The position numbers and the translations under genes were made by a program. A stretch of 64,000 nucleotides of DNA from Anderseniella sp963700885 (GTDB lineage: Bacteria; Pseudomonadota; Alphaproteobacteria; Rhizobiales; Aestuariivirgaceae), in contig CAVOZJ010000024.1 of NCBI GenBank assembly GCA_963700885.1, positions 124,001-188,000 on the forward strand. Reading direction: 5' to 3'. Each line of letters starts with the position of its first letter. Position 1 is the first letter of the stretch. Shown here one piece after another: positions 45,377-56,000 of the stretch. Below the pieces are notes generated by a model. It saw nothing but the letters and a program-made list of their open reading frames with translations, did not search any database and was not told the DNA's origin.

Positions 45377-45565
45377 CACAAGGTTGGACGAAGCAAACTC
45401 TAATTTGACCAAAACCATAACTGTCCGCTCTTGAACAAAATAGGAACATATGTTCCTGTTGCGTAATCTCACGGTAACTTGGCCACATAACATCTAAGAG
45501 GCAGATCAAGAAGCGTCGATGTTTTCAGCACCACACTCCTCACGTGCCACAGGATTTCGATAAAT

Positions 45566-46160
45566 ATGGGCGGGCTAGGTTCAGGCAGATCGGGTTCATT
45601 GCCAGTCATTGAGAACGGCTTGAAGCTGGATTTGCGGCGCATGCGCAAGCTAGGGCAGTTTGTGCCAGGCGCTCATTTTGCCAGTGGTAACCTAGTCTGG
45701 TCCTATACCCATTCGGACGAGCAGATAGCGAACATCGGTTACAGTTTTTGTTCAACTGGCGACGACCCATGGTTCAGGGTGCAATATACTACAACGCCTT
45801 ACGGTGAAGAGCCGCAGAAGATTGACGAGAAATTTAATCTGGAGCGGTTTCCACAACCCTATGGAGGTCATCGGTGGTATTTCATCTGCCTGCAATACGG
45901 GAAAGCGCGCGCAGTGTCTGTATTTACCACCAGGAGCCACCCGCTTCAGATCCAGACATGGTTTCCGAGTGCGGTTGCAGTACCGCTCGCAACGTGAAGA
46001 CCATACATCGCGTCACATCAGCCAGATGCACAAGGTGACCCATAAGGTGCTGGACTCGGGGAAACCGGAATGGCGGGAAAAATACCGGGATTGGGAATTT
46101 CCACCAAAGCCGCCGGGAATGCATTGGCGGACCTATAATAGGTTGGATAGAGCGACATGA
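45566..46160 (+). pseudogene. GGxGSGR-type hypothetical protein, frameshifted
   Basis: It starts MGGLGSGRSGSLPVIENGLKLDLRRMRKLG, a conserved opening of a small hypothetical family in proteobacterial islands. Near 45897 the frame shifts: HRWYFICLQYGKA in the first frame becomes KRAQCLYLPPGATRFRSRHGF in the next, which then continues to YRSQREDHTSRHISQMHKV and KPPGMHWRTYNRL and stops at 46160. Joined, the two frames give a plausible full-length protein of about 197 residues. Confidence 0.65.
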
Positions 46161-46307
46161 CTATTATGATGCTGTATCAGCAGCAGCCATTGCCCAACGC
46201 TTTCTTCAGTTCGGTTAGGCAATCGAAAACGCTCCGGTGCGCTTACTATGTGCTTACTAGTAACAAAACAACAGTAATTAAATTTCTCTCTAACCCATTG
46301 ATTTTAT

Positions 46308-46383
<76 letters not shown>

Positions 46384-46547
46384 CTTGAGGCGCTGCTGAA
46401 GAATCGTGCGCGACTGCCGTGCGGCGTGGCGACTGAATACTTGGCCCATGGGAGAGTTGCAAGCCTATTTAAGTTATTACCCGGCGTTTTTGATGAAGCC
46501 AGCACCGGAAAGGGCTTGCACCAGGAAGACTGAGGGCAGGGTGGCTG

Positions 46548-47343
46548 TCATCGCTGCAACGCATAAAGACACAACGCCGCAGCATTGGACACGTTCAGGC
46601 TGCGAATCTCTCCAGGCAGGTCCAGCCTGGCCAGATGATCACAATTGTCACGGGTAAGACGGCGCATTCCCCTGCCTTCCGCGCCAAGGACAATGGCGTA
46701 AGGTGGCGAAACGTCGAGCGTTGTGATGTCTTCGGGGGCTTCGCTGTCCAGTCCTATCACGGTTACGCCCGGCATCGCGCAACCGGTTCATGGCGCGGGC
46801 CAGGTTGGCGACCTTTACAAAGGGGACATGTTCAGCAGCACCCGAAGCCGACTTCACCATCACGGCAGACCCGCCCGGGCTGTGACGAGCGGTTACTATC
46901 AGGGCAGTAACGGCGAACGCCGCACATGATCGCATGATGGCGCCGACATTGTGCGGGTCCGTCACCTGATCAAGCATGACGATGGCGCCATCCAGGGTCA
47001 GGTCGTCCAGCTCCGGTTGTTCAAGTGGCCGGGCGCTCAAAACCACGCCCTGGTGTACGGCATCTGTCCCCGTGATCCGGTCAAGCTGGCTTCGATGAAC
47101 TATCTCCGGTTCCAGTTCGGGATGACGGGCCAGGACGTGACCAAGCCGGTCTTTCGCATTCAGCGTGCATTTCAGGGACACAAGCTCGCGGCGGGGATTG
47201 TTCAGGGCCTCGGTTACCGAGTGCAATCCGAATATTATGTCATTGCCATCCCGGGGCTGGCCGGGTTGCGAATTCTGCCTGCCGCGGCTGCGGGATCGGT
47301 CATGGTTTTGACGCTTGTGGTGGGATGGCTTGGAAGTGTTCAT
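46548..47343 (-). pseudogene. rlmB: 23S rRNA 2'-O-methyltransferase RlmB, apparent frameshift
   Basis: A TrmH/SpoU-family methyltransferase that normally methylates G2251 of 23S rRNA. The N-terminal substrate domain (IIFGLHSVTEALNNPRRELVSLKC) and SPOUT motif 1 (GAIVMLDQVTDPHNVGAIMRSCAAF) are in one frame up to NRLRDAG near 46770. The knot region with VTVIGLDSEAPEDITTLDVSPPYAIVLGAEGRGMRRL and LPGEIRSLNVSNAAALCLY is in another frame. One extra base in the GGGCGTAACC stretch explains it. The gene is dispensable in E. coli, so a true loss is possible; a sequencing error is the alternative. The start at 47343 is tentative (no clear ribosome site). Confidence 0.82.
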
Positions 47344-47620
47344 GACGGCCTGTATAGTATGACACAGAAAATTGAACAGCCCCTGCATCAATTTGTCGAG
47401 CCGGCAATTGGCAAGTTACTGGTTGGCTTGAGGTTTTGGGTAGTTTTTTTGCGTGCGAATCCTGTTGACACAACTGGGCCGCATGCGCATAACACGCCTC
47501 TGAAGCGCCCGGTTAACCCCCGGGCATAATGTTTTGCGCGCAAAAGTTATCTGAGCAAGAGATTTGTTTTACACTTTAAGTCTTTGGTTTTATTGTGATT
47601 TATTGTGTCAGCGAAGTCCC

Positions 47621-47705
47621 GGAGGGATGCCCGAGTGGCTAAAGGGGACGGGCTGTAAACCCGTTGGCTATGCCTACGTTGGTTCGAATCCAACTCCCTC
47701 CACCA
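47621..47705 (+). tRNA. tRNA-Tyr (GTA)
   Basis: 85 bases with a long variable arm, acceptor GGAGGGA/TCCCTCC, anticodon GTA in CTGTAAA, and encoded CCA. Confidence 0.97.
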
Positions 47706-47797
47706 CCTGTTCTGGCCGGTTGGCGTGCGTGAAAAGCAGTAACAAGGAAGATGACCGAACGGTAGTTTTAAGTTTTTTGGTGTGCCCTGAACCGAAG

Positions 47798-47871
47798 GCG
47801 GGTGTAGCTCAATGGTAGAGCAATAGCCTTCCAAGCTGAAGACGAGGGTTCGATTCCCTTCACCCGCTCCA
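47798..47871 (+). tRNA. tRNA-Gly (TCC)
   Basis: 74 bases, acceptor GCGGGTG/CACCCGC, anticodon TCC in CTTCCAA, discriminator T and encoded CCA. It is 93 bases after tRNA-Tyr and just upstream of tuf. Confidence 0.97.
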
Positions 47872-47965
47872 GGGCATTTTCAGACCATCAGCAGGCTGAG
47901 CCAGAATAGCGATTGCTGCTGCTTCATGATTTTTTGATGTCCCAGGCAAAGGTAGAGACTGTAAA

Positions 47966-49156
<1,191 letters not shown>

Positions 49157-49223
49157 GCCTGAAACCAGGATTGCTTGAACAAAGACAGGCGGGGAACCAT
49201 ATCGGGCTCCTCGCACCCGGTTT

Positions 49224-49299
<76 letters not shown>

Positions 49300-49356
49300 C
49301 CGGGAAAACAGACAGACTGCAGGCGTTTGTGCTGGCAGAAAGAGTGAAACAGGAAT

Positions 49357-49551
49357 ATGGCAAAGACCAATCCGTTTGAGTTTATTCAGCAAGTTCGCCA
49401 GGAAACCGCCAAGGTTACCTGGCCGAGCCGGCGCGAAACCATCATCACCACAATCATGGTGTTGATACTCTCGGCAGCCGCTGCAGTGTTTTTTCTCGGC
49501 GTGGATGCGGTTTTGAAATGGGTGGTCGATCTGATCCTCTTCAGGTCCTGA
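49357..49551 (+). CDS. secE: preprotein translocase subunit SecE
   Basis: A 64-residue single-span membrane subunit of SecYEG. The amphipathic FIQQVRQETAKVTWPSRRETIITTIMV and one transmembrane helix (LILSAAAAVFFLGVDAVLKWVVDLIL) are typical. It lies directly upstream of nusG. Confidence 0.96.
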   Translation: MAKTNPFEFIQQVRQETAKVTWPSRRETIITTIMVLILSAAAAVFFLGVDAVLKWVVDLILFRS

Positions 49552-49576
49552 GCAGGTTGATCGGCGGGAGCGCAAT

Positions 49577-50107
49577 ATGACTAAGCGGTGGTATATCGTC
49601 CACGCCTACTCGAATTTCGAGAAGAAAGTGGCGGAATCGATCAAGGAACAGGCCGCCGTCAAGGGGCTGGGTGAGTTGTTCGAGGAAGTTTTGGTGCCGA
49701 CCGAAGAAGTGGTCGAAATGCGCCGTGGCCGCAAGGTTCAGTCCGAGCGCCGTTTCTTTCCCGGTTACGTGCTGGTGAAGATGGATATGACCGATGAGGC
49801 CTATCACCTCATCAAGAATACACCGAAAGTGACCGGGTTTCTGGGCCATGACAACAAGCCCATGCCGATCACCGAGGAAGAGGCGACCCGCATCCTGAGC
49901 CAGGTTCAGGAAGGTGTCGAGCGCCCGCGGCCAACCATCATGTTTGAGGTTGGTGAACAGGTACGTGTTGCCGAAGGCCCGTTCGCGTCCTTCAACGGTC
50001 TTGTCGAGGACGTTGATGAGGAACGCGCCAGGCTGAAGGTAGCGGTTTCGATATTTGGCCGGGCTACTCCGGTCGAGCTGGAATTCGGTCAGGTGGAGAA
50101 GCTCTAG
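49577..50107 (+). CDS. nusG: transcription termination/antitermination factor NusG
   Basis: A 176-residue NusG with an NGN domain (KRWYIVHAYSNFEKKVAESI, FFPGYVLVKMDM) and a C-terminal KOW domain (GEQVRVAEGPFASFNGLVEDVDEERARLKVAVSIFGRATPVEL). It couples RNA polymerase with Rho and ribosomes. It starts 25 bases after secE. Confidence 0.97.
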   Translation: MTKRWYIVHAYSNFEKKVAESIKEQAAVKGLGELFEEVLVPTEEVVEMRRGRKVQSERRFFPGYVLVKMDMTDEAYHLIKNTPKVTGFLGHDNKPMPITEEEATRILSQVQEGVERPRPTIMFEVGEQVRVAEGPFASFNGLVEDVDEERARLKVAVSIFGRATPVELEFGQVEKL

Positions 50108-50230
50108 GGCTTTGAAATCCGAACCGTGTAACGGTGGGAGGCTGACAGGTTTCGCAACCTGAAATCCGGACCACTAACCTCTAAGGCCTTTGATCACCGG
50201 ATCTGGTGTGACAGGCGAGGGAAATGTAAA

Positions 50231-50662
50231 ATGGCGAAGAAAGTTCTCGGCTATATCAAGCTGCAAATTCCGGCGGGGCAGGCAAATCCGTCTCCGCCGG
50301 TAGGTCCCGCTCTTGGTCAGCGCGGCCTGAATATCATGGAATTCTGCAAGGCGTTCAATGCTGCAACCCAGCAGGCTGAACCGGGATCTCCAATTCCGGT
50401 CGTAATTACGGCTTTCCAGGACAAGTCCTTCACCTTTGAAATGAAGACGCCACCTGCATCGTTCTTCCTCAAGAAGGCTGCAAAGATCAAGTCCGGCCAC
50501 AAGGAAACCGGCAGGGGCGATTTTATCGGCAAGGTGACGCGTGCTCAACTGCGTGAAATTGCCGAGAAGAAAATGGTTGACCTGAATGCCCGTGATCTCG
50601 ACGCGGCAGAAAAGATCATCGCAGGTTCGGCCCGTTCAATGGGTCTGGAAGTGGTAGGGTAA
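50231..50662 (+). CDS. rplK: 50S ribosomal protein L11
   Basis: A 143-residue L11, part of the GTPase-associated centre. It contains KLQIPAGQANPSPPVGPALGQRGLNIMEFCKAFN and the C-terminal RNA-binding DLNARDLDAAEKIIAGSARSMGL. It ends six bases before rplA. Confidence 0.98.
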   Translation: MAKKVLGYIKLQIPAGQANPSPPVGPALGQRGLNIMEFCKAFNAATQQAEPGSPIPVVITAFQDKSFTFEMKTPPASFFLKKAAKIKSGHKETGRGDFIGKVTRAQLREIAEKKMVDLNARDLDAAEKIIAGSARSMGLEVVG

Positions 50663-50667
50663 ACATC

Positions 50668-51366
50668 ATGGCACACAAGGGAAAAAGATATTCCAAGGCT
50701 GTCGATGGCATCGACCGCAACAAGCTTTACCCAGTTGCAGAAGCGGTGAAGATGGTCAAGCAGCGCGCTGTTGCAAAGTTCGATGAAACCATTGAACTGG
50801 CCATGAACCTGGGGGTAGATCCACGCCACGCTGACCAGATGGTCCGGGGCGTCGTGGCATTGCCTGCCGGTACCGGCCGTGACGTCCGGGTTGCGGTGTT
50901 TGCCCGCGATGCCAAGGCCGAGGAAGCCAGGGCTGCCGGTGCTGACATTGTCGGCGCAGAAGATCTGGTCGAGCAGGTTCAAAAAGGCCAGATCGACTTT
51001 GACCGGGCGATCGCCACACCGGACATGATGCCCCTGGTAGGGCGTCTCGGCAAGGTGCTGGGCCCGCGCAATCTGATGCCAAATCCCAAGGTTGGAACTG
51101 TCACGCCGGATGTTGCCGCTGCCGTCAAGGCTGCCAAGGGTGGTTCGGTGGAGTTTCGCGCCGAGAAGGCCGGCATTGTTCATGCCGGTGTCGGCAAGGC
51201 TAGTTTCAAGGAAGAACAACTGCTTGAAAACGTGAAAGCGTTCATTGATGCGGTTTCAAGGGCCAAACCGTCAGGGTCCAAGGGAACGTATATCAGGCGG
51301 GTTTCTGTTTCGTCGACGATGGGTCCTGGCCTGAAGATCGACGTTGCGTCCCTGTACGGCGAGTAG
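50668..51366 (+). CDS. rplA: 50S ribosomal protein L1
   Basis: A 232-residue L1 of the ribosomal stalk, also a translational repressor of its operon in many bacteria. Motifs include FDETIELAMNLGVDPRHADQMVRG, ATPDMMPLVGRLGKVLGPRNLMPNPK and GTYIRRVSVSSTMGPGLKID. It is translated from an ATG immediately after rplK. Confidence 0.98.
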   Translation: MAHKGKRYSKAVDGIDRNKLYPVAEAVKMVKQRAVAKFDETIELAMNLGVDPRHADQMVRGVVALPAGTGRDVRVAVFARDAKAEEARAAGADIVGAEDLVEQVQKGQIDFDRAIATPDMMPLVGRLGKVLGPRNLMPNPKVGTVTPDVAAAVKAAKGGSVEFRAEKAGIVHAGVGKASFKEEQLLENVKAFIDAVSRAKPSGSKGTYIRRVSVSSTMGPGLKIDVASLYGE

Positions 51367-51369
51367 GCC

Positions 51370-51767
51370 GAACAGGACCGGCGCGCAAGAGTTACCATCT
51401 GATCCGGAGCTTTGTTCCGGGTCTGATGGCTGGACCGGGAAACCGGGCCAAACCTGTCCGAGATTGCAGGCGTCATGTTTTGTTACATGGCTTAAACGTC
51501 AAAGTTTGACAGCCGGCATGAGATAGGTGTTCAAAAGGTTTTGCTGTCCGGGCGGTTGGTTTTTCAATCGCAGGTCAGCAGGTCTGTTTGAACCCTCAGT
51601 GATCTGAACCACCGTATTTGTCAGGTGGGGAGGAGGACAGGCAAGTGGAGTGCCATTTGTGTTCGGGCACTGCACCTCGCCGACAAGGCTGGTTGCAGGG
51701 CTGTTTGAAGCAAATGGTTTCGTGCAACCGCCTGGTTTTCAAAGACCGGGTAAACTGGAGAGAGCTA
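51370..51767 (+). promoter_or_regulatory. rplJ leader region
   Basis: A 400-base untranslated region before rplJ without a supported gene. It can form several stems, for example around 51619-51690, and is where the L10 leader (autoregulation by L10-L12) is expected. The exact L10-binding element was not resolved by eye. Confidence 0.45.
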
Positions 51768-52286
51768 GTGGATAGAGCAGAGAAAAAGACGCTCGTCGCA
51801 GCGCTCAACACCGTTTTCAAGGAAACCGGTGTTGTGGTGGTGGCCCACAATCTCGGCCTGACAGTTCCGCAGGTCAATGACCTGCGTAAAAAGATGGCAG
51901 AGGCTGGCGGGGCAACGAAAGTTGCCAAGAACCGTCTGGCAAAACTGGCTCTTGAAGGCACTGATGCTGCGGGTATCGCAGACCTGTTCACGGGTCCAAC
52001 CATGTTGTCCTTCTCGGATGACCCGGTTGCAGCACCAAGGATCATCTCAACTTTCGCCAAGGCCAACGACAAGCTTGTCGTTCTGGGTGGAGTTCTGGGG
52101 TCTACGGTTCTGGATGCCGATGGTGTCAAGGCACTTGCTGACCTGCCGTCGCTCGATGAGCTGCGGGCGAAGCTTGTGGGCATGATCCAGACGCCAGCCA
52201 CCCGTATTGCGGGTGTTACGCAGGCACCTGCTGGACAGCTCGCACGGGTTATCGGGGCCTATGCTGACAAGGGAAAAGCGGCTTGA
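51768..52286 (+). CDS. rplJ: 50S ribosomal protein L10
   Basis: A 172-residue L10. I chose GTG 51768 (VDRAEKKTLVAALNTVFKETGVVVVAHN), eight bases after GGAG, over a longer reading from 51618 that would add 50 non-conserved residues. It anchors L12 dimers in the stalk. Motif KNRLAKLALEGTD is present. Confidence 0.96.
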   Translation: MDRAEKKTLVAALNTVFKETGVVVVAHNLGLTVPQVNDLRKKMAEAGGATKVAKNRLAKLALEGTDAAGIADLFTGPTMLSFSDDPVAAPRIISTFAKANDKLVVLGGVLGSTVLDADGVKALADLPSLDELRAKLVGMIQTPATRIAGVTQAPAGQLARVIGAYADKGKAA

Positions 52287-52340
52287 TTGGCCGTGTCGAA
52301 ACACTGAACTGGTTTAAACCGTAATACGAAAGACATTAAA

Positions 52341-52715
52341 ATGGCTGATCTTGCTAAAATTGTAGACGACCTGTCGAACCTGACAGTTATGGAAGCCGCC
52401 GAGCTTTCAAAAATGCTTGAAGAAAAATGGGGCGTTTCCGCTGCAGCACCTGTTGCTGTTGCCGCCGCCGCTGGTGGTGGTGGTGAAGCTGCCGCCGAAG
52501 CCAAGGACGACTTTGACGTCGTTCTGGAATCATTTGGTGAAAAGAAAATCGAAGTCATCAAGGAAGTTCGTGCAATCACCGGTCTGGGTCTGAAGGAAGC
52601 CAAGGACCTGGTTGAAGGCGCACCAAAAACCATTAAGGAAGCTTGCCCCAAGGCAGAAGCAGAAGAGTTGCAGAAGAAGCTCGAAGCTACTGGTGCGAAG
52701 GTATCGCTCAAGTAA
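52341..52715 (+). CDS. rplL: 50S ribosomal protein L7/L12
   Basis: A 124-residue L7/L12 with N-terminal dimerisation helices (ADLAKIVDDLSNLTVMEAAELSKMLEEKWGV), an Ala/Gly hinge and the factor-binding domain (KIEVIKEVRAITGLGLKEAKDLVEGAPK). It follows rplJ by 54 bases. Confidence 0.98.
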   Translation: MADLAKIVDDLSNLTVMEAAELSKMLEEKWGVSAAAPVAVAAAAGGGGEAAAEAKDDFDVVLESFGEKKIEVIKEVRAITGLGLKEAKDLVEGAPKTIKEACPKAEAEELQKKLEATGAKVSLK

Positions 52716-52914
52716 CTGGTTACAACTACGAATACCGGCGCGGGAGATACTGCGAAGGGCTCACATGCCTCGCCCAGATTTCTTCCACGCCGGACCTGCT
52801 CGCCGGACTGATGTGGTCAGCAGAAACATAAGTGAGGCGTTGGGGCGGTTTTCCGTGCGGTCTGTTTTGGTTTTCAGGAACCGAGATTCAGGGACTGCCC
52901 GGCAAGCCGCCGCT

Positions 52915-52957
52915 CTAGAGCGATATGGGTTCTCCTGAACCCGTAAAGTTGCTCTAG
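52915..52957. repeat. nested palindrome between rplL and rpoB
   Basis: CTAGAGC (52915-52921) pairs with GCTCTAG (52951-52957), and inside it ATGGGTTC pairs with GAACCCGT around TCCT. Such CTAGAG-bearing palindromes recur in Rhizobiales intergenic regions, so this may be a dispersed element or an attenuator. Confidence 0.6.
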
Positions 52958-52981
52958 CACTTTGGAATTGATCAGTTTTAT

Positions 52982-53008
52982 GGTTTTTGAGTGATTCAAT
53001 CAAAAACC
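52982..53008 (+). promoter_or_regulatory. stem-loop upstream of rpoB
   Basis: GGTTTTTGA and TCAAAAACC form a perfect 9-bp stem with a 9-base loop, 73 bases before the rpoB start. The rplL-rpoB gap is a known site of transcription attenuation and RNase processing in bacteria; a role here is inferred. Confidence 0.5.
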
Positions 53009-53081
53009 ACACTGATCTGGCTTGATTAAATTGCTCTTCAGCCATCCCCCGGCATGAGAGCCAATATGCGAAGGAACCGAA

Positions 53082-56000
53082 ATGTCGCAAACGTTTATTG
53101 GCCGCAAACGTATTCGCAAGTTCTTCGGCAACATCCATGAAGTTGCCGAGATGCCGAACCTCATCGAGGTTCAGAAGGACAGTTATGATCAGTTTCTTCA
53201 GGTGGTTGAGCCTGAAGGAGGACGTCTTGCAGAAGGTCTGCAGGCGGTGTTCAAGTCCGTTTTCCCGATAAGTGATTTTTCGGGCCAGGCAATGCTCGAA
53301 TATGTGACCTACGAATTTGAAGATCCGAAGTATGACGTTGAGGAGTGCCAGCAGCGCGGCATGACCTTTGCCGCACCGCTCAAGGTAACACTCCGTCTGA
53401 TCGTATTTGAGATCGACGAGGATACCGGAGCGAAATCGGTCAAGGACATCAAGGAGCAGGATGTGTACATGGGCGATATTCCGCTCATGACCAAGAATGG
53501 CACCTTTGTCGTGAACGGTACCGAGCGTGTAATCGTCTCCCAGATGCACCGTTCGCCAGGCGTATTCTTCGATCATGACCGGGGCAAGACCCATTCGTCA
53601 GGCAAACTGCTGTTTGCAGCCCGTATCATTCCTTATCGTGGTTCCTGGCTGGATTTCGAATTCGATGCCAAGGACATCGTGCATGTGCGTATCGACCGCC
53701 GGCGCAAGTTGCCGGTTACCGCACTGCTGCATGCACTCGGGATGGACAGCGAAGAGATTCTGCATACCTTCTACAACACGGTGTCCGTCACATCGTCGAA
53801 AGACGGATGGCGTATGCCGTTTGATCCTGACCGGTATCGTGGGGTAAAGCCGGCGGCTGACCTGGTTGATGCAAAGACCAAAAAGGTGGTTGTTGAGGCC
53901 GGAACCAAGATTACGCCGCGGCTGGCCCGCAAATTGGCCGAAGAAGGCCTCAAGGACTTGCTGGTCGACGACGAAAGCCTCTACGGACATTTTCTGGCAG
54001 ATGAGCTTGTGGATGCCAAAACGGGTGAAATCCATGCAGAAGCCGGTGTTGAAATTGATGAAGAGCTGATGGAGGGGCTCAAGGAAGCCGGATACAAGGA
54101 ACTGCGTCTGCTGGACATTGATCACATCAATACCGGAGCATACATTCGCAACACCTTGATGGCTGACAAGGTCGAAAGCTACGAGCAGGCGCTTGTTGAC
54201 ATATACCGTGTCATGCGCCCCGGCGAACCGCCAACGCGTGAAACCGCTGAAGCATTGTTCAATGGACTGTTCTTCGATCCGGAGCGTTACGACCTGTCAT
54301 CGGTTGGCCGTGTAAAAATGAACATGCGCCTTGAGCTGGATGCGCCTGACACAATGCGTATCCTGCGCAAGGAAGATATCATCGCGGTTGTCAGAACACT
54401 GGCTGAATTGCGTGACAGCAAAGGTGATATTGACGACATTGATCACCTTGGCAACCGGCGTGTGCGTTCGGTTGGCGAATTGATGGAAAACCAGTATCGC
54501 CTGGGCCTGATCCGCATGGAACGCGCCATCAAGGAGCGCATGTCTTCGGTCGATATTGATACAGTCATGCCACATGACCTGATCAACGCCAAACCGGCTG
54601 CCGCTGCGGTGCGTGAGTTTTTCGGATCTTCCCAGCTGTCGCAGTTTATGGACCAGACCAACCCGCTGTCGGAGATTACACACAAACGCCGCCTGTCGGC
54701 TCTCGGTCCGGGTGGTCTGACGCGTGAGCGCGCGGGCTTTGAGGTGCGTGACGTGCATCCGACCCACTATGGCCGCATCTGCCCGATTGAGACGCCGGAA
54801 GGGCCGAACATTGGCCTCATCAACTCGCTGGCTACATTTGCCCGTGTAAACAAGTATGGCTTTATTGAAACGCCGTACCGCAAAGTGATCAACGGCAAGG
54901 TTTCTGAAGAAGTGGTCTATCTTTCGGCTATTGAAGAATCCAAACCGCATATCGCTCAGGCAAACGTTGAACTGACCAAGGACGGCAGGTTTGCCGAAGA
55001 TCTTGTTCTGGTTCGCCAGCATGGTGAAGTGATTACAGTTCCGGCCGAACGGGTGGACTTTGTTGACGTTTCACCAAAGCAGCTTGTTTCGGTTGCTGCC
55101 GCGCTGATTCCGTTCCTGGAAAACGATGACGCCAACCGTGCCCTAATGGGCTCGAACATGCAGCGTCAGGCTGTGCCGCTCGTGCGTACCGATGCACCAC
55201 TTGTCGGTACCGGCATGGAAGCCGTGGTCGCCCGTGATTCCGGCGCTGCCATTACGGCGCGGCGTTCCGGTATTGTTGACCAGGTGGATGCAAAGCGCAT
55301 CGTTATTCGCGCTACTGATGAGACCGATCCGACAAAATCCGGCGTGGATATCTACACGCTGCACAAGTTCCAACGGTCCAATCAGAATACATGCATCAAC
55401 CAGCGTCCGCTGGTTCGTATCGGTGACAGGTTGAAGGAAGGCGATATTATCGCTGATGGCCCATCAACTGACCTGGGGGACCTAGCGCTCGGTCAGAATG
55501 TGCTGGTCGCGTTCATGCCGTGGAACGGGTACAACTTTGAAGACTCCATCCTGTTGTCCGAGCGCATGGTGCGCGATGACGTTTTCACGTCGATCCATAT
55601 CGAAGAATTCGACGTTATGGCACGAGATACAAAACTCGGCCCCGAGGAAATCACCCGCGACATTCCGAACGTAGGTGAGGAAGCTCTGAAAAACCTGGAT
55701 GAAGCAGGCATTGTCTACATTGGCGCAGAAGTGCATCCAGGCGATATCCTGTGCGGCAAGATTACGCCGAAGGGTGAGAGCCCGATGACACCGGAAGAAA
55801 AGCTTCTGCGAGCGATCTTCGGTGAGAAGGCATCCGATGTCCGAGATACATCACTGCGGCTGCCTCCGGGCGTTGCCGGTACGGTTGTTGAAGTGCGCGT
55901 GTTCAATCGCCACGGCATCGACAAGGACGAACGCGCGCTGGCAATCGAGCGCGAAGAGATCGAACGCCTTGCCAAGGACCGTGACGACGAACTCGCCATT

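Noticed and set aside
51618..51767. N-terminal extension of rplJ by 50 codons
   Set aside because: L10 proteins start at the VDRAEKK region; the GTG at 51768 has a proper ribosome site and the upstream part is leader RNA.
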